A DNA stretch of 5,083 nucleotides, taken from an uncultured Porphyromonadaceae bacterium. Its GTDB lineage: Bacteria > Bacteroidota > Bacteroidia > Bacteroidales > Muribaculaceae. A program made the position numbers and the translations under genes. Position 1 is the stretch's first letter; every line of letters begins with the position of its first letter. Positions 1 through 5,083 of the stretch are shown piece by piece. The stretch covers positions 1 through 5,083 of the forward strand of contig CAMWQY010000208.1 of the NCBI GenBank assembly GCA_947176355.1, written 5' to 3'. Under the pieces are notes generated by a model. That model was not told where the DNA came from. It worked only from the letters and a program-made list of their open reading frames with translations, and made no database searches.

Positions 1-1298
1 CTTATGAGCAGGAGGCATTGGTATATACAGTAAAGCTTTATTCCTCCTATGCGCCGATAAAATTCATTGGTGCTACAGAGGCTCCCAAATTTGACGGCTT
101 TGTTGTAGAGGAGTCTGATGAAACTTCCCGATCTCTTCATTATGAGACATACAACGGTCAGGAATATGCTACTGCGATTATTGCAAGATATATCATCTTC
201 CCTCAGATGACAGGCAAGCTTACTATCAAAGGCAATACTTATACAGTAAGCACTGATGAGCAGGAATATTATGATGATCCTTATTTCAGGATGCTTACCG
301 TGCGTCGACCGATTCAGCTTAACGTCACTCCCAATGATCTCGTGATTGATGTCAAGGCTCTTCCAACTCCGCAACCCGCTGACTTCTCTGGTGGAGTAGG
401 CAAGTTTACATTGACTTCATCTCTTTCTTCTGCTTCGTTGAAGACGAATCAGCCGGCATCTATTGTGTATGAAGTTAAAGGAAGCGGAAATCTTAAATAT
501 GTAAAGCTTCCTGATCTTAATAATTTATATCCGAAGCAGCTTGAAGTCTTCACACCTACGGCGGAAGTGGATGCTGCCGCCAAAGGCATGACCGTAAGCG
601 GTAGTGTGAAGTTTGACTATTCATTTACTCCTCTTGAACTCGGTCAGTATCAGATTCCGGAGGTTTCTCTCGTTTATTTTGATCCTGCGACCGGAAAATA
701 TGAGAGGTCTGTTGCAAAGGGCTATACAGTGGAGGTTGATAAGGGTGCGTTGTCTGAGAAATCACAGACAAAGAACAGACTTAAATTTACGGATACCTTG
801 ATGCCGGTAGGCAAGTTGCACAAGATTAATACACCGTATGTTTATAAATTTGGTTATTGGCTATGGTATCTTATTCCGTCGATAGCACTTCTGATCATTG
901 TAATTGTGTATCGTCGACATCTTAAGAGTGCAGCTGATATTGTAGGCACACGTATGCGTAAGGCCGGAAAGGTTGCTGCCCGTCGTCTCAAGAAGGCAGC
1001 AGCATGCATGAAAGCTTCCGACAGAGAGCGTTTCTATGATGAAATGCTTGTAGCATTGTGGGGTTATGTAAGTGCAAAACTTAATATTCCTACATCTGAG
1101 CTTAACCGTCAGAACGTGGCTCAGCGCCTTACGGAAGCGGGTGCTTCAGATGATGTAGTCAATAGATTTGTTGAAGTTCTTGACGATTGTGAATTTGCTA
1201 AATATGCACCCGGTTCCGGAAATGATGAGCTCAAGGTGATCTACGAGCGAGGTGCAGATATAATCAATGATCTTGAGAAATCCGCGCTTAAAAAATGA
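1..1298 (+). CDS. batD: BatD, Bat operon membrane protein (5' partial)
   Basis: This is the C-terminal part of BatD, a membrane protein of the Bacteroides aerotolerance (Bat) operon; its exact biochemical role is not settled. The reading frame is open to the left edge (first full codon at 3, reading YEQEALVYTV), so the TTG at 18 is not the real start. BatD proteins are usually about 600 residues, so roughly 170 are missing; 431 are visible. Visible in order are a beta-rich module (about 3-320), a second beta-sandwich (about 400-740) carrying the BatD hallmark VKGSGNLKYVKLPDL (475-519), one hydrophobic membrane segment (about 858-911, WLWYLIPSIALLIIVIVY), then a basic, helical cytoplasmic tail of about 125 residues. 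The stop overlaps the batE start (ATGA), which supports one operon with coupled translation. batABC would be expected upstream. The family call is firm; the role in oxygen tolerance or envelope integrity is family knowledge. Confidence 0.93.
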   Translation, partial: YEQEALVYTVKLYSSYAPIKFIGATEAPKFDGFVVEESDETSRSLHYETYNGQEYATAIIARYIIFPQMTGKLTIKGNTYTVSTDEQEYYDDPYFRMLTVRRPIQLNVTPNDLVIDVKALPTPQPADFSGGVGKFTLTSSLSSASLKTNQPASIVYEVKGSGNLKYVKLPDLNNLYPKQLEVFTPTAEVDAAAKGMTVSGSVKFDYSFTPLELGQYQIPEVSLVYFDPATGKYERSVAKGYTVEVDKGALSEKSQTKNRLKFTDTLMPVGKLHKINTPYVYKFGYWLWYLIPSIALLIIVIVYRRHLKSAADIVGTRMRKAGKVAARRLKKAAACMKASDRERFYDEMLVALWGYVSAKLNIPTSELNRQNVAQRLTEAGASDDVVNRFVEVLDDCEFAKYAPGSGNDELKVIYERGADIINDLEKSALKK

Positions 1299-2146
1299 CA
1301 TTTCTTTCACCATTACGTAAAAATCAGAAAAATATGTTGCCTAAATTGATAATTTCATTTCTATTCTGCATTGTTCTAACTTTCAGTGTGAAGGCAGCGG
1401 AGTCTGTGTCAACGGACGTGGCTGACAGACTTTACGAAAACGGTGATTATGCCAAGGCAGCCGAAGCATATCTTTCCATAGCGGAGGTCGACGGAGCTTC
1501 TCCGGGATTGTACTATAATCTTGCCACCTCATATGCCCAGTCTGGTGACTATGGCAACGCAATGCTTTATTATTCACGTGCAAACCGGCTTGATCCGTCA
1601 AATAAGGATATCAGGAATAATCTGAATTATTTCGAATCGAAGATAGAGGATTCAAATCGTGCTGAACTTCGTGGTAAGAAAATCAGTGTTACACCGGATC
1701 CCGAGACTTTTTTCACTTCTGCTTACAGATTGATTGCAAAAGATGTGAGGTATGATGTATGGGCACGTCTTGGGGTCATTTCTTTTATCCTTTTCCTCGG
1801 AGGTGTTGCAGTATATCTCTTTTGCAGCAACGTCCTGTTGCGTAAGACCGGATTTTTCGGAGGTATATCGCTGTTCTTTATCTCTGTAATGTTCACGGTT
1901 TTCGCCTTTATGAGTGCAAGTTACTTTGATTCTCATGATGAGGCGGTACTGATGGCGTACAAGACACCGCTTCTTATAGAACCTTCTTCCGATTCGAAGC
2001 CTGCTACTAATCAATTGTGCCAAGGCACGCGTTTGGAGATTATAGCTGAAGAGACTGATGTCGAAGGTGTTCCGACATGGTATAAGGTTCGTCTTAATGC
2101 TGATATTGAAGGTTGGCTCAGGTCAACAGACATAGCTGTCATATAA
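1295..2146 (+). CDS. batE: BatE, TPR and SH3-like Bat operon protein
   Basis: A complete 283-residue BatE-type protein, normally the last member of the Bat operon and probably acting with BatD at the inner membrane and periplasm. Residues 14-34 form a hydrophobic signal-like segment with a possible cleavage after VKA (residue 34). Residues about 41-112 form two TPR repeats (ENGDYAKAAEAY, then GLYYNLATSYAQSGDYGNAM and LDPSNKDIRNNL). Two membrane segments follow at about 157-178 and 187-210, and a C-terminal bacterial SH3-like domain at about 217-283 (key parts GTRLEII, WYKVRL, EGWL). The chosen start (1295) overlaps the batD stop as ATGA, which favours translational coupling. An internal ATG at 1334 (residue 14) would give a more standard signal peptide, MLPKLIISFLF, and cannot be excluded. 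There is no Shine-Dalgarno sequence, as is normal in this phylum. The domain order is that of BatE; the TPR repeats suggest protein-protein binding. Confidence 0.9.
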   Translation: MTFLSPLRKNQKNMLPKLIISFLFCIVLTFSVKAAESVSTDVADRLYENGDYAKAAEAYLSIAEVDGASPGLYYNLATSYAQSGDYGNAMLYYSRANRLDPSNKDIRNNLNYFESKIEDSNRAELRGKKISVTPDPETFFTSAYRLIAKDVRYDVWARLGVISFILFLGGVAVYLFCSNVLLRKTGFFGGISLFFISVMFTVFAFMSASYFDSHDEAVLMAYKTPLLIEPSSDSKPATNQLCQGTRLEIIAEETDVEGVPTWYKVRLNADIEGWLRSTDIAVI

Positions 2147-2231
2147 TATTGCTCTATTTGGCGTAGTGTCAATTGCTAAATGGACATAAATCATTGAAAT
2201 TCGCAATCTTGTGTTTTTTATATGTTGTATA

Positions 2232-2279
2232 ACACATTTTTTTTCAAAGAAAAATTATGTTTTCTGAAAAAAAATGTGT
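2232..2279. repeat. AT-rich perfect 15-bp inverted repeat downstream of batE
   Basis: The arms ACACATTTTTTTTCA (2232-2246) and TGAAAAAAAATGTGT (2265-2279) are exact reverse complements. A further 5 bp can pair inside (GAAAA 2249-2253 with TTTTC 2260-2264) if two A residues bulge, leaving a 6-base loop at 2254-2259. It sits 85 bases after the batE stop and runs directly into the candidate promoter of the next gene. It could be a factor-dependent or AU-rich terminator of the bat transcript, or a dyad operator. It is not a standard intrinsic terminator: the stem has few G-C pairs and no T-run follows on the + strand. Confidence 0.6.
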
Positions 2280-2286
2280 AAATTTG
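2279..2286 (+). promoter_or_regulatory. Candidate Bacteroidota -7 promoter element for the HTH-like gene
   Basis: TAAATTTG matches the Bacteroidota sigma-ABfr -7 consensus TAnnTTTG at every fixed position. The matching -33 element is weak: TATG at 2256-2259, 19 bases upstream, where TTTG would be ideal. Transcription would start near 2291-2294, giving a leader of about 35 bases before the ATG at 2328. The element abuts the right arm of the inverted repeat, so a protein or structure at the repeat could affect this promoter. The consensus is established; its use here is inferred. Confidence 0.45.
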
Positions 2287-2289
2287 AAT

Positions 2290-2323
2290 CTCAAATACTA
2301 AAATAGCAAACCTCAAATACTAA
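2290..2323 (+). repeat. Two direct 12-bp repeats in the HTH-like gene leader
   Basis: CTCAAATACTAA occurs at 2290-2301 and again at 2312-2323, starting 22 bases apart, close to two helical turns. The second copy ends 4 bases before the ATG at 2328. Placed at and just after the predicted transcription start, the copies could be operator half-sites for a repressor, perhaps the encoded HTH-like protein itself, or leader motifs affecting translation. The repeat is read directly from the sequence; the function is inferred. Confidence 0.6.
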
Positions 2324-2327
2324 TAGT

Positions 2328-2591
2328 ATGAGCAAAACCATCACATTCAACGAACTTCGCAGACTCAAAGACAGTCTGCCCGACGGAGCAACTCGTCGCA
2401 TTGCCGACCAGCTTAACCTCACTGTACAGACCGTCCGCAACTATTTCGGCGGTGTTAACTATGAGTTCGGTAAGAACATCGGTATGCATATTGAGCCGGG
2501 TCCTGATGGGGGAATCGTGGTGCTTGACGACACTACCATCTATGATATGGCTGTCAAGATCCTCGAAGAGGAAAACGCTAAGAAAGCCTGA
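2328..2591 (+). CDS. Small putative DNA-binding protein, HTH-like (87 aa)
   Basis: A complete 87-residue protein starting with MSKTITFNELRRLKDSLPDG. Residues about 20-41 resemble a helix-turn-helix: a first helix ATRRIADQLN, a short turn, then a recognition-like helix VQTVRNYFGG, similar in pattern to the HTH of LacI- or XRE-type regulators. A short beta-rich segment follows (residues 53-67, MHIEPGPDGGIVVLD), then a closing acidic helix (about 69-84, TTIYDMAVKILEE) that might mediate dimerisation. I recall similar small conserved proteins in Bacteroidales annotated only as DNA-binding or hypothetical, but could not confirm this here. The ATG at 2328 is preferred because a promoter-like element and direct repeats lie just upstream and the N-terminal residues look intact. 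The gene stands alone between batE and mutS2. The coding call is firm; the regulatory role is inferred and the target unknown. Confidence 0.8.
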   Translation: MSKTITFNELRRLKDSLPDGATRRIADQLNLTVQTVRNYFGGVNYEFGKNIGMHIEPGPDGGIVVLDDTTIYDMAVKILEEENAKKA

Positions 2592-2598
2592 GAGGCTT
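2584..2598 (+). terminator. Weak hairpin over the stop codon of the HTH-like gene
   Basis: AAGCCT (2584-2589) and AGGCTT (2593-2598) form a perfect 6-bp stem with a 3-base loop overlapping the TGA at 2589-2591. A short T-run (TTTT, 2604-2607) follows five bases after the stem. The stem is short and the T-run weak, so termination here is only possible; it may equally be chance. Confidence 0.25.
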
Positions 2599-2654
2599 GA
2601 CTGGTTTTCCCGAATTTCTCTTTCCTGTATTTGTGATAGGTAATTTGTGGATAC

Positions 2655-2695
2655 AAGGGTGGTTTCATTCCGTAACTCGGTTTGATACCACCCTT
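2655..2695. repeat. 41-base imperfect palindrome forming a strong hairpin
   Basis: The outer arms AAGGGTGGT (2655-2663) and ACCACCCTT (2687-2695) pair perfectly over 9 bp. After a 1x1 mismatch, TCA (2665-2667) pairs with TGA (2683-2685). After a 2x2 internal loop, CCG (2670-2672) pairs with CGG (2678-2680) around a 5-base loop. No T-run follows on either strand, so it is not a classic intrinsic terminator. It could still end transcription of the HTH-like gene 63 bases upstream, be part of a small RNA, or be a dispersed palindromic (REP-like) element. Confidence 0.6.
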
Positions 2696-2815
2696 CGATA
2701 TGCTTGAAAGAAAATCCATACTATAAAGCTCAGACTAATATTGAAGTTGTTTAGACTTATTTTTTTATTAAGATTTCGTCAGGTTTTCGAGCAGATTTTG
2801 TCTCTTGAAGAAGGA

Positions 2816-2831
2816 ATGATGCGGGCATCAT
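2816..2831. repeat. Near-palindrome ATGATGC-GG-GCATCAT upstream of mutS2
   Basis: Two 7-base arms, ATGATGC (2816-2822) and GCATCAT (2825-2831), are exact reverse complements around GG. The spacing suits a dimeric protein-binding site better than an RNA hairpin. GGCATC (2824-2829) can also pair with GATGCC (2852-2857), giving an alternative fold of the same DNA or RNA. It lies about 140 bases before the mutS2 start. Function is unknown and chance occurrence is possible. Confidence 0.35.
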
Positions 2832-2904
2832 GACTGATGAAAGAGGCAAAAGATGCCGAAAAGATGGCGGAAGATTAATAAAAAGAATCTTAGTTTTAAC
2901 TCTT

Positions 2905-2937
2905 CTTGGTGATTTTTTGAATTCGTAAATAAGTTTA
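2905..2937 (+). promoter_or_regulatory. Possible Bacteroidota promoter for mutS2
   Basis: TAAGTTTA (2930-2937) matches the -7 consensus TAnnTTTG except for the last base, and CTTG (2905-2908) sits 21 bases upstream as a -33 candidate. Transcription would begin near 2943, leaving a leader of about 25 AT-rich bases before the mutS2 ATG. In such AT-rich DNA a match this loose is not rare, so it is a weak call. Confidence 0.3.
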
Positions 2938-2967
2938 AACAACTTCATTAATAACATTAAAGTAAAG

Positions 2968-5083
2968 ATGTCCCGATCCAAGGAAATAGAATCAAAGTTA
3001 GGATTCGATGTTATACGTAGTGAAATATCTTCTCTCTGCACTTCCCGTATGGGTAGGGAGGCAGTGGATTCCATGGAATTTTCCTCCGACTTTATCACTG
3101 TCGTTCGTTTGCTTAAGCAGACAGACGAAATGTTGAGGCTGGTGAGGAGTTCTATAGACCTTCCCGGCTCAAATGTCTATGATGTTGTCCCTTATTTAAA
3201 TGAAATAAAAGCATTTGGTTCATTCATGTCGGCTGAGCGCCTACGTGATCTTGGTAAAATGTTGGCTTCTATTTCTGAAGTCAGAAATTTTTTCTCTCGC
3301 AATCAGGACGATAGTTCTTCCCCCCTTTATCCGGAACTTAAGAAGGAGTTTGAGAATTTGGTCTCTTTCCCTGCAGTGGAGCGTGAGATTGAGAGATGTA
3401 TAAATAGATTTGGAGAAGTTAAGGACAATGCTTCTCCGGAATTGGCGGAAATCCGTCGTAGCATCTCCTCTGCCAATGGGTCTATCGCACGAGCGATGAG
3501 GAAAGTCCTTGACCGTGCTGCTGCAGAGGGTATTGTTGATAAGGATGTGGCACCGTCCATGCGCGATGGTCGAATGGTTCTTCCTGTTTCTGCTGCTATG
3601 AAGCGGCGTGTAAATGGTATTGTGCATGACGAATCTGCTACAGGTAAGACTGTCTTCATCGAGCCTGCGGAAGTTGTGGAGGCTGGTAACCGCCTGAGGG
3701 AACTGCAGATGCAGGAACGCCGTGAGATTGTCAGAATACTTATATCTATTGCTGACATTATTCGTCCTGATATCGACCTTATTGAAGCCGGGTGTCTGTC
3801 AATCGGGTATCTTGATTTCATCAAGGCTAAGGCGCGGTTCGCAGATTTAGTGGGAGGTGCGTTGCCGCATGTCGGGAAAAATCCTGAGATTGACTGGTTC
3901 AACGCTTTTCACCCGGCTCTTTTCCTGACTCTTCGTCAGCAAGGCAGAAGCGTGGTAAGCATGAATCTTCACCTTGATGCAGAACATCGGTTTCTAATTA
4001 TTTCGGGACCTAATGCCGGTGGGAAATCAGTGGCTCTTAAAACTGTGGGTATAATTCAGTATATGATGCAATGCGGTGTTCTCCCTACCTTATATGATAA
4101 TTCACATATGGGGATCTTCGAGAATATTCTTGTGGATATAGGAGATGAGCAGTCTATGGAAAATGATCTGTCTACCTATTCATCTCATCTAAGGAATATG
4201 AAAGATTTTCTCCGAAGATCCGGTCCTGCTACGCTTGTGCTCGCAGATGAAATGGGTTCAGGTACCGAACCACAGATCGGTGGTGCTCTGGCTCAGGCTA
4301 TTCTTTATCGTCTCGGGGAGTCCGGCTGCTTTGGTCTTGTGACCACACACTATCAGAATCTCAAGACTTTTGCCGATGAAACTCCGGGATTTATAAATGG
4401 TGCGATGCTTTATGACCGCCAGCATCTGCGTCCTACATTTCAGCTGTCGGTAGGAAATCCTGGAAGCTCATTTGCAATAGAGATAGCAAGAAATATCGGT
4501 CTTCCGACAGATGTCATTGATATGGCAAAAGATCTTGTAGGTTCTGACTATGTGAATTCTGACAAATATTTGCTCGACATCGCGCGAGATCGCAAATATT
4601 GGAGCAATAAGCGTCAGAGCATAAAGGAAAAGGAGCAGCATCTCGACAAACTTCTTGAGAAGTACGAGGATACGGCTTCCGACCTCAAGCAGAAGAGGGC
4701 GGAAATAATAAGGGATGCTCGTGAGGAGGCGCGGGAAATTTTGAAGTCAGCCAATGCAAGACTTGAAAAAGCTATACGTGACATAAAGAATGCAGAAGCA
4801 GAGAAGGAGCGGACCCGTCAGATACGTAGGGAACTGGAGGATTATAAGGAAAGTCTAAAGGAACCTGCAGAAGAACATTCTCTGCCTGATGCTTTGAAAC
4901 CTCTTAAACATAAAAGTAGAAAATCAAGGGATCAGTCTGTTTCGAAGAATAAGCAGGTTGTTGAGAAAGCGTCATTGGCGGTTGGTGATTGGGTTAAGAT
5001 GGATGGCTCCGGCTCTGCCGGTCAGATTATTTCGATACAGGGTAAGAAAGCTGAAGTTGCTTTTGGTCCGCTGCGTACAACTA
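2968..5083 (+). CDS. mutS2: MutS2, MutS-family ATPase (3' partial)
   Basis: The frame runs from ATG 2968 to the right edge without a stop: 705 codons of a family usually near 780-830. MutS2 does not do classical mismatch repair; it has been tied to suppression of recombination and, in Bacillus subtilis, to splitting collided ribosomes. The N-terminus (KLGFDVIRSEI, then CTSRMGREAVDSMEFSSD) is typical of MutS2, followed by the core and clamp region (about 150-300) with GRMVLPV and TGKTVFIEPAEVVE. The ATPase has Walker A GPNAGGKS (347-354), GDEQSMENDLSTYSSHL (392-408), Walker B LVLADEMGSGTEP (423-435) and a TTH switch (459-461), then GNPGSSFAIEIA (496-507). A long charged coiled coil spans about 540-630, a Lys/Ser-rich linker 631-668, and a KOW-like start 670-705 (VGDWVKM, GQIISIQGKKAEVAFGP). 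The Smr nuclease domain should follow outside the window. An in-frame TAA at 2926-2928, with no ATG between, fixes the start. No Shine-Dalgarno is visible. Confidence 0.95.
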   Translation, partial: MSRSKEIESKLGFDVIRSEISSLCTSRMGREAVDSMEFSSDFITVVRLLKQTDEMLRLVRSSIDLPGSNVYDVVPYLNEIKAFGSFMSAERLRDLGKMLASISEVRNFFSRNQDDSSSPLYPELKKEFENLVSFPAVEREIERCINRFGEVKDNASPELAEIRRSISSANGSIARAMRKVLDRAAAEGIVDKDVAPSMRDGRMVLPVSAAMKRRVNGIVHDESATGKTVFIEPAEVVEAGNRLRELQMQERREIVRILISIADIIRPDIDLIEAGCLSIGYLDFIKAKARFADLVGGALPHVGKNPEIDWFNAFHPALFLTLRQQGRSVVSMNLHLDAEHRFLIISGPNAGGKSVALKTVGIIQYMMQCGVLPTLYDNSHMGIFENILVDIGDEQSMENDLSTYSSHLRNMKDFLRRSGPATLVLADEMGSGTEPQIGGALAQAILYRLGESGCFGLVTTHYQNLKTFADETPGFINGAMLYDRQHLRPTFQLSVGNPGSSFAIEIARNIGLPTDVIDMAKDLVGSDYVNSDKYLLDIARDRKYWSNKRQSIKEKEQHLDKLLEKYEDTASDLKQKRAEIIRDAREEAREILKSANARLEKAIRDIKNAEAEKERTRQIRRELEDYKESLKEPAEEHSLPDALKPLKHKSRKSRDQSVSKNKQVVEKASLAVGDWVKMDGSGSAGQIISIQGKKAEVAFGPLRTT

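Larger units (their letters stand above)
2592..2967. other. 376-base intergenic region without a supported gene
   Basis: Neither strand shows a convincing gene between the HTH-like gene and mutS2. The longest + strand candidate is a 32-codon frame (2830-2928) with no recognisable motif. The minus-strand frame covering part of this stretch continues into the opposite strand of mutS2 and looks like a shadow. The region holds a strong hairpin (2655-2695), a T-rich patch (2759-2766), a near-palindrome (2816-2831), a small AT-rich stem (AAGATT 2871-2876 with AATCTT 2886-2891) and a possible mutS2 promoter (2905-2937). It is long for a spacer in this kind of genome and could carry a small RNA or a long mutS2 leader, but nothing proves it. 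Confidence 0.55.

Noticed and set aside
18..20. TTG at 18 as the batD start
   Set aside because: The frame is open to the window edge, and the residues before it (YEQEA) continue a BatD-like sequence, so the gene begins outside the window.
1652..2023. Minus-strand open frame of 123 codons opposite batE
   Set aside because: It is fully contained in batE, whose TPR, membrane and SH3-like parts are clear; the antisense product has no recognisable features.
2171..2219. Possible intrinsic terminator after batE (ATTGC 2172-2176 with GCAAT 2203-2207, then a T6 run)
   Set aside because: The stem is only 5 bp with a 26-base loop and is too weak to call, although the T-run is real.
2401..2643. Second + strand frame overlapping the HTH-like gene
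   Set aside because: It overlaps most of the 87-residue gene in another frame and its Ser/Arg/Leu-rich product resembles no known protein. The other frame has a promoter-like element and a coherent protein.
2699..2832. Short protein-like stretches in shifting frames, such as RQVFEQILSLEEGMM, hinting at a decayed gene
   Set aside because: The stretches are under about 25 residues, lie in different frames and match no family I recognise; chance is the better explanation.
2830..2928. 32-codon + strand frame (MTDERGKRCRKDGG...) in the mutS2 leader
   Set aside because: It is short and overlaps AT-rich structured DNA, with no detectable conservation signal or start context. A leader peptide cannot be excluded but nothing supports it.
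2757..3098. Minus-strand open frame of 113 codons spanning the mutS2 start
   Set aside because: More than a third of it is antisense to the MutS2 N-terminus, the rest covers AT-rich intergenic DNA, and no motif or promoter supports it.
3327..3902. Minus-strand open frame of 191 codons opposite mutS2
   Set aside because: It lies wholly inside the well-supported mutS2 frame, its product is Ser/Arg/Ile-rich with no recognisable domain, and it is the kind of shadow the codon bias of the true gene produces.

Overview
The window looks like chromosomal core DNA of a Bacteroidota member, most likely the order Bacteroidales; a Muribaculaceae- or Prevotella-like gut bacterium would fit, but the family level is a guess. 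The reasons are the adjacent batD-batE pair at the end of a Bat (Bacteroides aerotolerance) operon, a MutS2 of the Bacteroidales type, the lack of clear Shine-Dalgarno sequences, AT-rich leaders, and a promoter matching the Bacteroidota -7 consensus TAnnTTTG. All supported genes lie on the + strand.

Layout: (1) 1-1298 is the 3' part of batD, cut by the left edge. (2) 1295-2146 is batE, overlapping the batD stop by 4 bases (ATGA). Together they are the tail of an envelope operon: BatD is a membrane-anchored beta-sandwich protein with a cytoplasmic tail, and BatE is a secreted or membrane TPR protein with two membrane segments and an SH3-like tail. (3) 2147-2327 is an AT-rich intergenic region with a perfect 15-bp inverted repeat, a good -7 promoter element and two copies of a 12-bp direct repeat. 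(4) 2328-2591 encodes a complete 87-residue protein with a probable helix-turn-helix. (5) 2592-2967 is a 376-base stretch with no gene I can support; it holds a strong 41-base hairpin, a near-palindrome and a weak promoter candidate. (6) 2968 to the right edge is mutS2, open at its 3' end (705 codons visible), with the MutS ATPase core, coiled-coil stalk and the start of the KOW-like region; the Smr nuclease domain expected for the family would lie beyond the window.

The three parts look like separate transcription units: envelope homeostasis (bat), a small putative regulator, and MutS2, a DNA-recombination or ribosome-collision factor. No mobile element, CRISPR array, tRNA or rRNA was seen. 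I found no clearly new multi-gene system. The least explained parts are the two intergenic regions and the small HTH-like protein, whose upstream repeats suggest self-regulation.
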